From positions 1 to 10,819 of the forward strand of contig JAFQPB010000037.1 in the NCBI GenBank assembly GCA_017411905.1: a DNA stretch of 10,819 bases. The letters are read 5' to 3'. Made by a program: the position numbers and the translations under genes. The notes below the pieces were generated by a model, which saw only the letters and a program-made list of their open reading frames with translations, did no database searches and was not told the DNA's origin. Origin of the DNA: Oscillospiraceae bacterium (lineage in GTDB: Bacteria; Bacillota_A; Clostridia; Oscillospirales; Oscillospiraceae). This document shows, piece after piece, positions 1-6,683 of this stretch. How positions within the stretch are numbered: the first letter of the stretch is position 1; the number at the start of each line of letters is the position of its first letter.

Positions 1-219
1 ATGTACAACGCCTTTACCTATGGCGCACCTCCCCACGCAGGTGCAGCTCCCGGTGTTGACCGTCTTGTCATGCTGCTGACCGGCGAAGAATCCATCCGCG
101 AGGTCATTACCTTCCCTATGAACAAGAATGCCCAAGATTTGATGATGGATGCCCCCACCACTGTTTCTCAGAAGCAGCTTGACGATGTGCATATCCTCAT
201 CAACGAAGCCCATTTATAA
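1..219 (+). CDS. aspS: Aspartate--tRNA ligase, C-terminal fragment
   Basis: This is the last 72 codons of a class II aminoacyl-tRNA synthetase that charges tRNA-Asp with aspartate in the cytoplasm; the rest lies left of the window. The visible part carries class II motif 3: the YGAPPHAG stretch (residues 7-14 of the fragment) followed by GVDRLVMLL (18-26), where the Arg at 21 is the ATP-contacting motif 3 arginine. The following [17 protein letters not shown] block and the MDAPTTVS segment are the typical bacterial AspS ending. The ATG at base 1 is an internal methionine, not a start, because full-length bacterial AspS is roughly 590 residues. It ends at TAA (217-219), with a terminator one base later. 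Some bacteria use a non-discriminating AspRS that also serves tRNA-Asn; this cannot be judged from the fragment. Identity is sure; only completeness is lacking. Confidence 0.93.
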   Translation: MYNAFTYGAPPHAGAAPGVDRLVMLLTGEESIREVITFPMNKNAQDLMMDAPTTVSQKQLDDVHILINEAHL

Positions 220-220
220 G

Positions 221-256
221 AAAAACCGCCCGATGGACATCCACCGGGCGTTTTTT
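221..256. terminator. Bidirectional rho-independent terminator between aspS and the P-type ATPase
   Basis: A hairpin with arms CGCCCGATGG (227-236) and CCACCGGGCG (241-250), loop ACAT, pairs over ten positions with one A-C mismatch. It is followed by six T on the + strand (251-256) and preceded by five A (221-225), which become a U-run for transcripts coming from the right. It starts one base after the aspS stop, so it terminates aspS and can also stop leftward readthrough from the converging ATPase gene, for which I see no other terminator. Confidence 0.88.
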
Positions 257-263
257 ACGTATT

Positions 264-421
264 ATCCCTTCCCCCGGGGGGAAGGTGCCCCGGAGGGGCG
301 GATGAGGAATGCGGGAGTCAAACTGTAAGTTACAAACAGATTACAGACTTTTTCTGCGCGCCGTTCCTCTCCCGACTCGCCTGCAGCGAGCCACCCTCTC
401 CCCGGGAGAGGGAATGAGGTT
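264..421. repeat. Composite palindromic intergenic repeat: two mirror-image units around an AT-richer core
   Basis: The gap between the converging genes is filled by two similar units in opposite orientation. The left unit has a 19-nt palindrome at 267-285 (CCTTCCCCC / GGGGGAAGG, one central G) and then a hairpin GCCCC-GGA-GGGGC (287-299) and GGATGAGGAA (300-309). The right unit, read on the - strand, has a 19-nt palindrome at 412-394 (CCCTCTCCC / GGGAGAGGG, one central base), then a hairpin with CTCGC/GCGAG arms (390-376) and GGGAGAGGAA (374-365). Unit order, palindrome length and spacing match, although the small hairpin stems differ in sequence. The core (about 310-360) is richer in A/T. 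The layout resembles REP- or MITE-like palindromic units; similar CCTTCCCC...GGGGAAGG units are, from memory, abundant in Faecalibacterium-type genomes. No coding potential is evident. Its right edge lies directly beside the ATPase stop codon. Confidence 0.72.
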
Positions 422-2800
422 TTAGCGGTTACGAATATTGGCAACGACCCAGTCACCGAGGTCGAACAGCCGACCCATAATCCAGTAGACCACCGGTGTG
501 GCCGCCAAAAGGATGCCAAGGATAGGCAGCGTGGAAAGTGCCACAATCTGCAGCTGGAAGATGCTGCCAAGGAACAGGAAGCTAAAGATCAGGGAAACTG
601 CCATCATCACCCAAATAAACAGCCGGAACTTGCCCATAGGCTGGGAGGCGGAGAACAGCACCAGAAGGCCGGTCACTGCCAAAATGGCGGTGCAGACGGT
701 CTGTACCTGCGCCATCGGTGCACCGGAAATGCCGAGGAGGATTTGGGCAATGACTACCATGATGATGTTGGTCAGGCCACCGGGGAATGCCCGGCGCAGG
801 ACACTGACGATAAACCGTCCCTGCACCCGCTCATAATTGGGCTCCAGCGCAAGGAAGAAGGAGGGCACACCAATGGTCAGCGCGGAGATCAGGCTCAGGT
901 TAATGGGGGCAAAGGGATAGGGCCAGTCGGCAAGAACGGCAATCAGCGCAAGGAACAGGGAGAAAATGTTCTTTACCAGGAACAGCGCGGCAGCCCGCTG
1001 GATGTTGTTAATGACCCGGCGTCCCTCGTCCACAATGCTGGGCATTGCGGAAAAATCTGCGTCCAGCAGCACGAGCTGGGCAATTTGGCTGGCAGCTTGT
1101 GCGCCACCGGCCATGGCAATACCGCAGTCGGCTTCTTTCATAGCCAATACATCGTTGACACCGTCACCGGTCATTGCTACCGTGTGTTTTCTCTGCTTCA
1201 GAGCCCAAATTAGCCGCTTTTTCTTATCCGGGGTCACCCGGCCAAAGACGGTATATTCCTCGGCGGCCTTCAGGAAATCCTTGTCTGTCTCTAAGGTGGA
1301 GGTATCTACGTACCGCTGTGCATTTTGGATGCCCGCCCGGCGGGCAACATCGGAAACGGTAGCGGGATTGTCGCCGGAGATGACCTTGATGGTCACACCT
1401 TGTTTTTCAAAATAGGAGAAGGTCTCCGGGGCTTCGGGACGAATGCGATTGGTCATTAAGATGAGTGCCTCCGGGTGGAGCTTGGAAGCCGCCAGCTCGC
1501 CCGGACGGGGCGTGCCCTCATAGGCGGCGACAAGTAACACACGGTAGCCAAGGGCTGACCAATGGTTGGCGGTTTTCAGAACCTCCGGGAAGAAGCTGCT
1601 TAAGATGGCGTCCGGTGCGCCCACTACAAATGCGCCGGTATCTGCAAAGACAGCACCCTTCCACTTATAGTCCGAGGAGAAAGGAATTTCGATATTTTTC
1701 ACCCAAGTGGGTTTTCCGGGGAACAACTCCTGCAGTGCCCGGGCAGTCTCGTTTTCCGGGTCTTCATCGCCGTAAAGGTTAACAATGACTTCCTCTAAGT
1801 ATTCCGGGCTTTGATGGGAGAGCGGGAGGACGTTTTCTACCTGTATAGTGGGCTCGGTGATGGTGCCGGTCTTGTCCACACACAGCACATCTACCCGGGC
1901 GAGGGTCTCCACGCAGTGCATATCCTGCACCAAAACCCTCTTTTGGGTCAGCTTGAGAGAGGATACCGCCAGCGCAATGCTGGTCAGTAAGTACAGCCCT
2001 TCGGGGATCATACCCACCAGCGCGGCAACGGTGGCCTCTGCGCTGGCCTGCAGTCCTAAATCTTGGGACTTATATTGGTTATAAAAGAGAAGCAAGCCAA
2101 TGGGCACAAGCGCAATGCCAATAAACCGAATCAGCAGGTCTAAAGAGCGCATCATTTCCGAACGGGCAGCCCGGGGATTATTTTTTGCTTCCATTGCCAG
2201 CTTCACGGCAAAGGCTTCGTCGCCCACTCGGGTCAGTTGCATTTTGCCGCTGCCGGTGACCACAAAGCTGCCGGAAAGGAGGGTGTCACCGGGATGCTTT
2301 TCTACCGCGTCTGCTTCGCCGGTAAGTAAGGATTCGTTCACATAGATATGTCCGGCGCGAAGGACACCGTCTGCGCTGATCTGATCGCCGGGAGCGTAGA
2401 GAACGATGTCGTCCCGCACCAGCTCGTCAAAGCGAATTTCTGTGAGTTTTCCGTCCCGGAGCGTTTTGACGGTATGGGCAGACAGGAGGGATAGTTTATC
2501 TACCGCCCGTTTTGCGCGGATTTCCTGAAAACAGCCGATGACCGCGTTAATGATGACGATGACCATAAAGGTCATATTCACAATGGAGGAGCCTGCTAAA
2601 AACAGCGCGACGGCCATAATAACAAACACCAAATTAAAGAAGGTGCACACATTTTCCCGGATGATCTGCCCTTCTGTCCGTCCGGTTTTGGCGGAGGGCT
2701 TGTTCGTTAGACCCTTTTCTGCCCGGAGGGCAGCTTCCGCAGAGCTAAGGCCATATTCAGGGTCGGCATTGACTACAGGAATTTTATTTTCTTCGATCAT
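422..2800 (-). CDS. Cation-transporting P-type ATPase, CtpE/Exp7-like subfamily
   Basis: A 792-residue membrane pump that couples ATP hydrolysis to cation movement across the cell membrane. Visible in order: a cation-ATPase N-terminal segment (about 15-40); membrane helices near 52-70 and 74-90; the actuator domain with LLTGEAD (158-164; TGE dephosphorylation motif); helices near 224-240 and 256-282 with the ion-site motif PEGL (266-269); DKTGT (309-313) with phosphorylated Asp309; a short nucleotide-binding domain; GDNP (476-479); TGDGVND (544-550); and about six C-terminal helices (about 602-775). There is no N-terminal heavy-metal-binding domain and no CPx motif in helix 4, so it is not a Cu/Cd/Zn pump. 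PEGL and the overall length fit the Exp7/CtpE subfamily, in which mycobacterial CtpE has been linked to calcium uptake; the ion here is unproven. ATG at 2800 has GGGAGG (2813-2808) 7 nt upstream, and overlaps the thiN stop as ATGA, implying coupled translation. Confidence 0.9.
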   Translation of the reverse strand: MIEENKIPVVNADPEYGLSSAEAALRAEKGLTNKPSAKTGRTEGQIIRENVCTFFNLVFVIMAVALFLAGSSIVNMTFMVIVIINAVIGCFQEIRAKRAVDKLSLLSAHTVKTLRDGKLTEIRFDELVRDDIVLYAPGDQISADGVLRAGHIYVNESLLTGEADAVEKHPGDTLLSGSFVVTGSGKMQLTRVGDEAFAVKLAMEAKNNPRAARSEMMRSLDLLIRFIGIALVPIGLLLFYNQYKSQDLGLQASAEATVAALVGMIPEGLYLLTSIALAVSSLKLTQKRVLVQDMHCVETLARVDVLCVDKTGTITEPTIQVENVLPLSHQSPEYLEEVIVNLYGDEDPENETARALQELFPGKPTWVKNIEIPFSSDYKWKGAVFADTGAFVVGAPDAILSSFFPEVLKTANHWSALGYRVLLVAAYEGTPRPGELAASKLHPEALILMTNRIRPEAPETFSYFEKQGVTIKVISGDNPATVSDVARRAGIQNAQRYVDTSTLETDKDFLKAAEEYTVFGRVTPDKKKRLIWALKQRKHTVAMTGDGVNDVLAMKEADCGIAMAGGAQAASQIAQLVLLDADFSAMPSIVDEGRRVINNIQRAAALFLVKNIFSLFLALIAVLADWPYPFAPINLSLISALTIGVPSFFLALEPNYERVQGRFIVSVLRRAFPGGLTNIIMVVIAQILLGISGAPMAQVQTVCTAILAVTGLLVLFSASQPMGKFRLFIWVMMAVSLIFSFLFLGSIFQLQIVALSTLPILGILLAATPVVYWIMGRLFDLGDWVVANIRNR

Positions 2801-3438
2801 AGCGCATCCTCCCTTTTGGGCAGTCCGTTTTCTCTGTTATAAAGCAGCAATAAACTGCCGTTATTGACGGATATAGTGGCTTTTTCGCCTATAAAATGAT
2901 TGCTGACCCCTAAGGGAAAGCCTGCGCTCAGAACCCCATCCGTCAGTGGGTATTTGAGTCCGGTCAGAGTCACGCCCTGCGCATCCTGCCCCATACAAAA
3001 GACGGATAGGATGCCGGCTGCTTCCTTGGGGAATGTAAGTGCGCTGTTTTTAAGGGTGGTGGCGATGTATTTTTCGCCCACCAGATAGCCGACCCCGCCC
3101 CGGTCTGCAAGGAACTGGAGGGTCTGCAGATTGGCCAGCGTGTGATCCAGCCGTGGGCCATCCAATGCACCGTAGAGAAGAAGCTCCCGATAGCCCAGAG
3201 AGAGGGCTTTCCGAATGGCGAGCACACTGTCGGTGTCGTCTTTTTCCACAGGAAAGATAGTGGCATCCTGAGGTGTATAGCCCAAGGAATCGAAATCGCC
3301 GATGACTGCATTGGGAGTAATTCCTAACTTTTCCGTATGCTTTAGTCCGCCGTCGGCAGCGATAATAAAGTCCTCTTTTTCAATTGGTGAGAGTAGTCCG
3401 GTAAAGCCACCGGCGCAAAAGATAATACATTTTGCCAC
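2797..3438 (-). CDS. thiN: Thiamine pyrophosphokinase
   Basis: A cytoplasmic enzyme that transfers a diphosphate from ATP to thiamine, giving the cofactor thiamine diphosphate; it serves thiamine salvage. At 213 residues it has the usual family length. Conserved blocks are visible: AADGG (27-31), GDFDS (47-51), KDDTD (66-70) and GALDGPRLDHTLANL (90-104), which together supply the metal- and nucleotide-binding acidic residues. The C-terminal half is the smaller thiamine-binding beta domain. The start is GTG at 3438, with AAGAGGTG (3454-3447) about 8 nt upstream. In many Firmicutes thiN follows rsgA and rpe; here it instead begins a two-gene unit with the P-type ATPase, whose ATG overlaps its TGA. 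A promoter candidate lies in the terminator just upstream. The function is clear from the motifs; the reason for the ATPase partner is not. Confidence 0.95.
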   Translation of the reverse strand: MAKCIIFCAGGFTGLLSPIEKEDFIIAADGGLKHTEKLGITPNAVIGDFDSLGYTPQDATIFPVEKDDTDSVLAIRKALSLGYRELLLYGALDGPRLDHTLANLQTLQFLADRGGVGYLVGEKYIATTLKNSALTFPKEAAGILSVFCMGQDAQGVTLTGLKYPLTDGVLSAGFPLGVSNHFIGEKATISVNNGSLLLLYNRENGLPKREDAL

Positions 3439-3469
3439 AGTATTTCACCTCTTTTTCTATATTTACACT

Positions 3470-3498
3470 ATTTTATACTAAAAACGCCCTGCTGTAAA
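3470..3498 (-). promoter_or_regulatory. Candidate housekeeping promoter for thiN-ATPase, nested in the preceding terminator
   Basis: On the - strand, TTTACA (3498-3493) is separated by 17 nt from TAAAAT (3475-3470), each one mismatch from the sigma-A consensus boxes. A start would fall near 3463, giving a leader of about 25 nt with the AAGAGGTG ribosome binding site. The -35 box occupies the terminator loop and its edges. An overlapping TATAAA (3477-3472) would have a 15-nt spacer. Confidence 0.5.
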
Positions 3499-3506
3499 GC
3501 AGGGCG
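3480..3506 (-). terminator. Rho-independent terminator after the DUF4363 gene
   Basis: On the - strand, the arms CGCCCTGCT (3506-3498) and AGCAGGGCG (3493-3485) form a perfect 9-bp stem with loop TTAC, followed by five T (3484-3480). It begins 8 nt after the DUF4363 TAA, so it ends the DUF421-DUF4363 transcript before thiN. Confidence 0.92.
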
Positions 3507-3514
3507 CAGAAAAA

Positions 3515-3895
3515 TTACAGAAGATTCCAAAAATTCAGCGCGTGGGCATCTGCCATATTTTGCACAGCCGATGCAAGCTGGGCGCAGCAGGCGGCAAAAT
3601 GGGGCTTTTCTTCCGCCATAGCATAGATTTCCACTTCAGTAAATAGCTGATCGATCTCCTCCATAGGGGTGTGATCTGCCACGGTGGCGGTTTTTTCTTT
3701 GTGCTTTTCCCATAGCTCTTTTGCTTTTTGTGCCTGTAAAACGGCATCTTCGAAAGAACCGCTTAGCGCGGTGTCTGCAGCTTGTTCCAAAAGTGTCACC
3801 ACCGGTTCATATGCCTTGTCGGTGGCGGTGGACACAAAAAGCCCCACAGAAAAAAGCAAGGTAAGGGTTACAAGACCAATAATGAACCGTTTCAT
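3515..3895 (-). CDS. DUF4363 family small membrane-anchored protein
   Basis: A 126-residue protein of unknown function. It has a short positive N-terminus (MKR), one hydrophobic helix (about residues 4-21, ending near FVSTAT) that may be an uncleaved anchor or a signal peptide, then a mostly helical, charged domain with regularly spaced Leu and Ala, ending in FWNLL. Length, the N-terminal anchor and its position after a DUF421 gene match the clostridial DUF4363 family as I know it; the domain call is from pattern and context. The frame stays open to 4003, but the start is the ATG at 3895: it has AAGGAGGG (3909-3902) 6 nt upstream, and the upstream residues are the out-of-frame end of DUF421. 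The ATG overlaps the DUF421 TGA as ATGA. The protein probably acts at the outer face of the membrane together with the DUF421 protein, but this is inferred only from the gene pairing. Confidence 0.78.
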   Translation of the reverse strand: MKRFIIGLVTLTLLFSVGLFVSTATDKAYEPVVTLLEQAADTALSGSFEDAVLQAQKAKELWEKHKEKTATVADHTPMEEIDQLFTEVEIYAMAEEKPHFAACCAQLASAVQNMADAHALNFWNLL

Positions 3896-4569
3896 TTCGC
3901 ACCCTCCTTTAGTAAAAAGAGAATGTGATCCCGCCCGTCTACCGTTAGCAGCCAAGTGGTTTTCTGGGTGGCGTTGTGACTTTTCAGAACTTGCTCCACC
4001 CAAGCCATATCTTTTCCGGCTTTCTGCAAATTATCGTGGGAGAGATAGCCGTCAGAGATGATGGTCAGCGGAATGAATTGGTGTGAGGCCTGTATGCCTG
4101 CGTCCTTTGCACTGGCGGGAGCGTGCTTGGGGTAGGGGAAGACGGAGAGATTGCCGTTGGTCTCCAAAATGGCGTACTGGACAGTCTGCAGATCCAAAAT
4201 ACCCTTTTCTCGGAGATGTCCAGTCAGTTCGTCCAAGGTAACGCTGGTTTTTCGGAGGTTATCCTGCAATATATTGCCGTTTTCCATTAAGATGACCGGT
4301 TTGCCGCAAAGCAGCTTGCGGACAAAAATACTGCGAAGGGATAGAAAAGACAGTACCAGCTCCACGCCCAATACCGTTAAAATAGGCACAAGGCCGGAGT
4401 ACAGCGGGATGGCCCCATCCTGCATAGGAATAGCGGCTAAGTTTGCTACCAGCATAGTCACAACAAACTCCGACGGCTCCATCTGCCCGATCTGCCGTTT
4501 GCCCATCAGTCGAATGACGAGTATCAGAATAAGATATAAAATAATAGTACGAAAATATGATAAAATCAA
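3892..4569 (-). CDS. DUF421 / YetF-family membrane protein
   Basis: A 225-residue integral membrane protein of the DUF421 family. Three N-terminal helices are visible (about 3-20, 34-50, 57-77), with the family hallmark RLMGKRQIGQ (20-29) after helix 1. The cytoplasmic C-terminal domain has GKPVILMENGNI (89-100) and DLQTVQYAILETNG (126-139), typical of the YetF C-terminal fold. Biochemical function is unknown; relatives occur in spore-formers, and the related 2Duf protein affects spore heat resistance, which does not establish a role here. The frame is open to GTG 4578, but that codon lies in the terminator stem with no room for a ribosome binding site. TTG at 4569, with GAGGTG (4581-4576) 6 nt upstream, fits better and matches the usual family N-terminus. 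It overlaps the DUF4363 gene by 4 nt. Confidence 0.87.
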   Translation of the reverse strand: MILSYFRTIILYLILILVIRLMGKRQIGQMEPSEFVVTMLVANLAAIPMQDGAIPLYSGLVPILTVLGVELVLSFLSLRSIFVRKLLCGKPVILMENGNILQDNLRKTSVTLDELTGHLREKGILDLQTVQYAILETNGNLSVFPYPKHAPASAKDAGIQASHQFIPLTIISDGYLSHDNLQKAGKDMAWVEQVLKSHNATQKTTWLLTVDGRDHILFLLKEGAK

Positions 4570-4597
4570 AACTGCCACCTCTTATGGTGGCAGTTTT
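4568..4597 (-). terminator. Hairpin after mrdA that covers the DUF421 ribosome binding site
   Basis: On the - strand, AAAACTGCCACC (4597-4586) and GGTGGCAGTTTT (4579-4568) form a perfect 12-bp stem with a 6-nt loop. It lies 25 nt beyond the mrdA stop and ends in a T-run in the stem followed by GATTTTA, so it can act as a terminator for the mre operon. Its 3' arm also contains most of the GAGGTG ribosome binding site and the first bases of the likely TTG start of DUF421, so it may also limit translation of that gene. Confidence 0.75.
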
Positions 4598-4613
4598 CCC
4601 TCTCAGTAAGGGG

Positions 4614-4642
4614 ATTATACAATTAACCCAGTTGGTTTTCGA
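4614..4642 (-). promoter_or_regulatory. Candidate sigma-A-type promoter for DUF421-DUF4363
   Basis: On the - strand, a perfect TATAAT (4619-4614) directly follows the mrdA stop. TCGAAA (4642-4637, four of six consensus bases) lies 17 nt upstream, inside the last codons of mrdA. Transcription would begin near 4607, just before the hairpin, so that hairpin would sit at the extreme 5' end of the mRNA. The -35 box is weak. Confidence 0.55.
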
Positions 4643-6683
4643 AAACATCGCTGCTTCCCAAAGAACCAATCTCAAAGAATTTATCGAGGACTGCCTTTGC
4701 AACCTTAGACATTTGGGCACCGCTGGCGGTTTTTTCACCGTAGACCGACATAGCGATCTGCGGGTCTCGGGCGGGGGCAAAGCATACGAAAGAGCCGTTG
4801 GCGGGCATGCCGTTGCCGATCTGGGCAGTACCGGTTTTGCCGGCTACTTCAACGGGATAGTCCCGAAATACGCTGTATGCCGTACCGCCGCTGACGGAAG
4901 TGACGCGAAGCATACCGTCAAGATAGGTTTCGTAGGTCTCATCGGAAATATCCAAATGATCGGCGATCTGTACTTGATTTTCTGAAATCACATTGGAGAA
5001 GTCCGAGGATATTACCCGCTTTAAGAAGGTGGCTTTATACCGGGTGCCTTGGTTTGCTAACGTGGCGGCATAGTTACAAAGCTGGATGGGAGTGAACTGG
5101 TTATCGTCCTGACCGATGGCGGCAAGGATCTGGTTGCCCTTATACCAGTACTTGTTATCACCCGTGTGCAGAAGCTCCTTGGTGGCCGCATTTGCCCGGT
5201 AGCCTGCCTGTTCCGACAGCTCCACGCCGGTTTTGACACCCAAACCCAAGGCAGCGGCGGTAGAGTCCATTGCCTCCAAGGTAATGTTATCACCCATTTC
5301 ATAGAAGAAATAGTTACAGGAATACTGAAGTGCTTCTGCCGCATTGATAGCACCGTGGGTCTGGTGCTGATTTGTCCATTTCAGGCAGTTGGCGTGGAAA
5401 CCAGCATATTTGGTGAAAACACCTTTATCCACAATAATAGATTGGGCATTGTAAAGCTGCGATTCAAAGCCTGCGATCAGGGTGGACATTTTGTAGGTAG
5501 AGCCGGGAGCGTAAAGACCGTTAAGGGCGCGGTTAAAGAGGGGATTAAAATCCGCATCCTTTAGCTGCTCATAATTTTCAAAGTAGGTGGAAAGGTCATA
5601 GGTGGGGTTACTGGCGCAGACCAAAACCTGACCGGTTTTCGGGTCAATGGCCACCACCGCGCCACCCTCTGCATCCTTGCCTGCATCACCGCTGAGACGT
5701 AATTCATTCAGCAGTGTGTTCAAAGTTTCTTCTGCTACGCCTTGCAGCGTAATATCAATGGTCAGCTCTACATTGGAGCCGGCCTTTGGTTCAACAAGAT
5801 ACCGGGAGGAGATCAGCGTACCGTCCTTGGCTACCACGTCCTCCCGCCAGCCGTCGATGCCGTGGAGGTACTCCTCAAAGGCAAGCTCAATGCCCGACTG
5901 GCCGACCAGCGCATCCATTTCATAGCCGTCGATGTCCTTATAGTATTCCCATTGCGCAGGCGTAACGGCACCGATATGACCCAAAATATGGGCAGCATAT
6001 TCCGTATGGTACTGCCGCACCACGGAGTTTTCTACCTGCAAGCCGGGGATATTCAGCTCCAAAATAGCGGCCTGCGCCTCGTCACTGGCATCGGAGAGCA
6101 CCACGAAGTTGGAAAGGTTGTACACGCATCGCCGCAGATCCAATTCATACCGCAGACCGATGACCTGCCGCGCTTCGGTATCTGTCCAGGAGGCGGGAAT
6201 CTTATAGCGTGTCCGCAGAGTTTCGATGAGCAGCGGCGCGGTAATATCCGAGTCGATCTTGCCCATAAAAGCGATATATTTTTGGAAGTTGTTTTGCCAA
6301 GAGGAATTGTATTCGTCCAGCGTATAGACAAAGGGACGCTCTTTAGAGACCGGGAAGTGCTCAGTATATTCGATACCCAGCTCCTCGCACTGCTTGACCA
6401 GCTTATAGAGGTATTCGTTGGTACCCTCTGCGCTGATAAGCACATAGTGATTCAGCACCAAATCGAAGGTAGCGCGGTTACTGACAAGGACCTTGCCGTT
6501 CCGGTCTAAAATATTGCCCCGGGCAGCCTTCACCCGTGTTCGGGTGGTAAAGGTGGAGGAATTATCGATATTGCCGCCGGTTTGGATTATTTGCAAATCA
6601 TATAAGGTCAGGGCAAAAATACCCAAAATGACCGCAAAAATCAGCAGCACCCAGCCGACGCGGATGCGGGTTATTCGTTCCAT
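4623..6683 (-). CDS. mrdA: Penicillin-binding protein 2 (class B peptidoglycan D,D-transpeptidase)
   Basis: A 686-residue class B PBP that crosslinks peptidoglycan stem peptides outside the membrane during side-wall elongation, working with a SEDS polymerase such as RodA. One membrane anchor (about 10-29) follows a short cytoplasmic tail. The pedestal domain starts with RGNILDRNGKVL (55-66), and the C-terminal transpeptidase domain holds all three active-site motifs: STYK (395-398, nucleophile Ser395), SCN (455-457) and KTG (616-618). There is no PASTA domain, which favours PBP2 over sporulation SpoVD or PBP2x types; its position after mreCD agrees. ATG at 6683 has GGAGG (6694-6690) 6 nt upstream, and the gene overlaps the end of mreD by 13 nt. 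The RodA partner is not in the window. The call is firm at family level; species may carry paralogues. Confidence 0.95.
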   Translation of the reverse strand: MERITRIRVGWVLLIFAVILGIFALTLYDLQIIQTGGNIDNSSTFTTRTRVKAARGNILDRNGKVLVSNRATFDLVLNHYVLISAEGTNEYLYKLVKQCEELGIEYTEHFPVSKERPFVYTLDEYNSSWQNNFQKYIAFMGKIDSDITAPLLIETLRTRYKIPASWTDTEARQVIGLRYELDLRRCVYNLSNFVVLSDASDEAQAAILELNIPGLQVENSVVRQYHTEYAAHILGHIGAVTPAQWEYYKDIDGYEMDALVGQSGIELAFEEYLHGIDGWREDVVAKDGTLISSRYLVEPKAGSNVELTIDITLQGVAEETLNTLLNELRLSGDAGKDAEGGAVVAIDPKTGQVLVCASNPTYDLSTYFENYEQLKDADFNPLFNRALNGLYAPGSTYKMSTLIAGFESQLYNAQSIIVDKGVFTKYAGFHANCLKWTNQHQTHGAINAAEALQYSCNYFFYEMGDNITLEAMDSTAAALGLGVKTGVELSEQAGYRANAATKELLHTGDNKYWYKGNQILAAIGQDDNQFTPIQLCNYAATLANQGTRYKATFLKRVISSDFSNVISENQVQIADHLDISDETYETYLDGMLRVTSVSGGTAYSVFRDYPVEVAGKTGTAQIGNGMPANGSFVCFAPARDPQIAMSVYGEKTASGAQMSKVAKAVLDKFFEIGSLGSSDVFENQLG

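Noticed and set aside
264..421. CRISPR array or riboswitch in the aspS-ATPase gap
   Set aside because: There are only two units, in opposite orientation, with no spacer series; and both flanking genes end here, so a 5' leader element makes no sense.
743..1213. A 156-codon + strand frame, and similar ones across 498-2867
   Set aside because: All are antisense shadows of the P-type ATPase; none shows a family motif or a convincing start.
3896..4003. N-terminal extension of the DUF4363 gene to 4003
   Set aside because: The added residues are the out-of-frame end of DUF421; the strong ribosome binding site and the membrane helix both point to ATG 3895.
4570..4578. GTG 4578 as the DUF421 start
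   Set aside because: The GAGGTG site overlaps this codon, leaving no spacer; TTG 4569 has a 6-nt spacer and gives the usual family N-terminus. N-terminal peptide data could reverse this.
4259..4780. A 173-codon - strand frame spanning the mrdA-DUF421 junction
   Set aside because: It runs out of frame through two well-supported genes and the hairpin between them, and has no family resemblance.
5742..6509. A 255-codon open frame on the + strand
   Set aside because: It lies wholly antisense to mrdA, has no ribosome binding site or recognisable domain, and its composition mirrors the codon pattern of the PBP gene.
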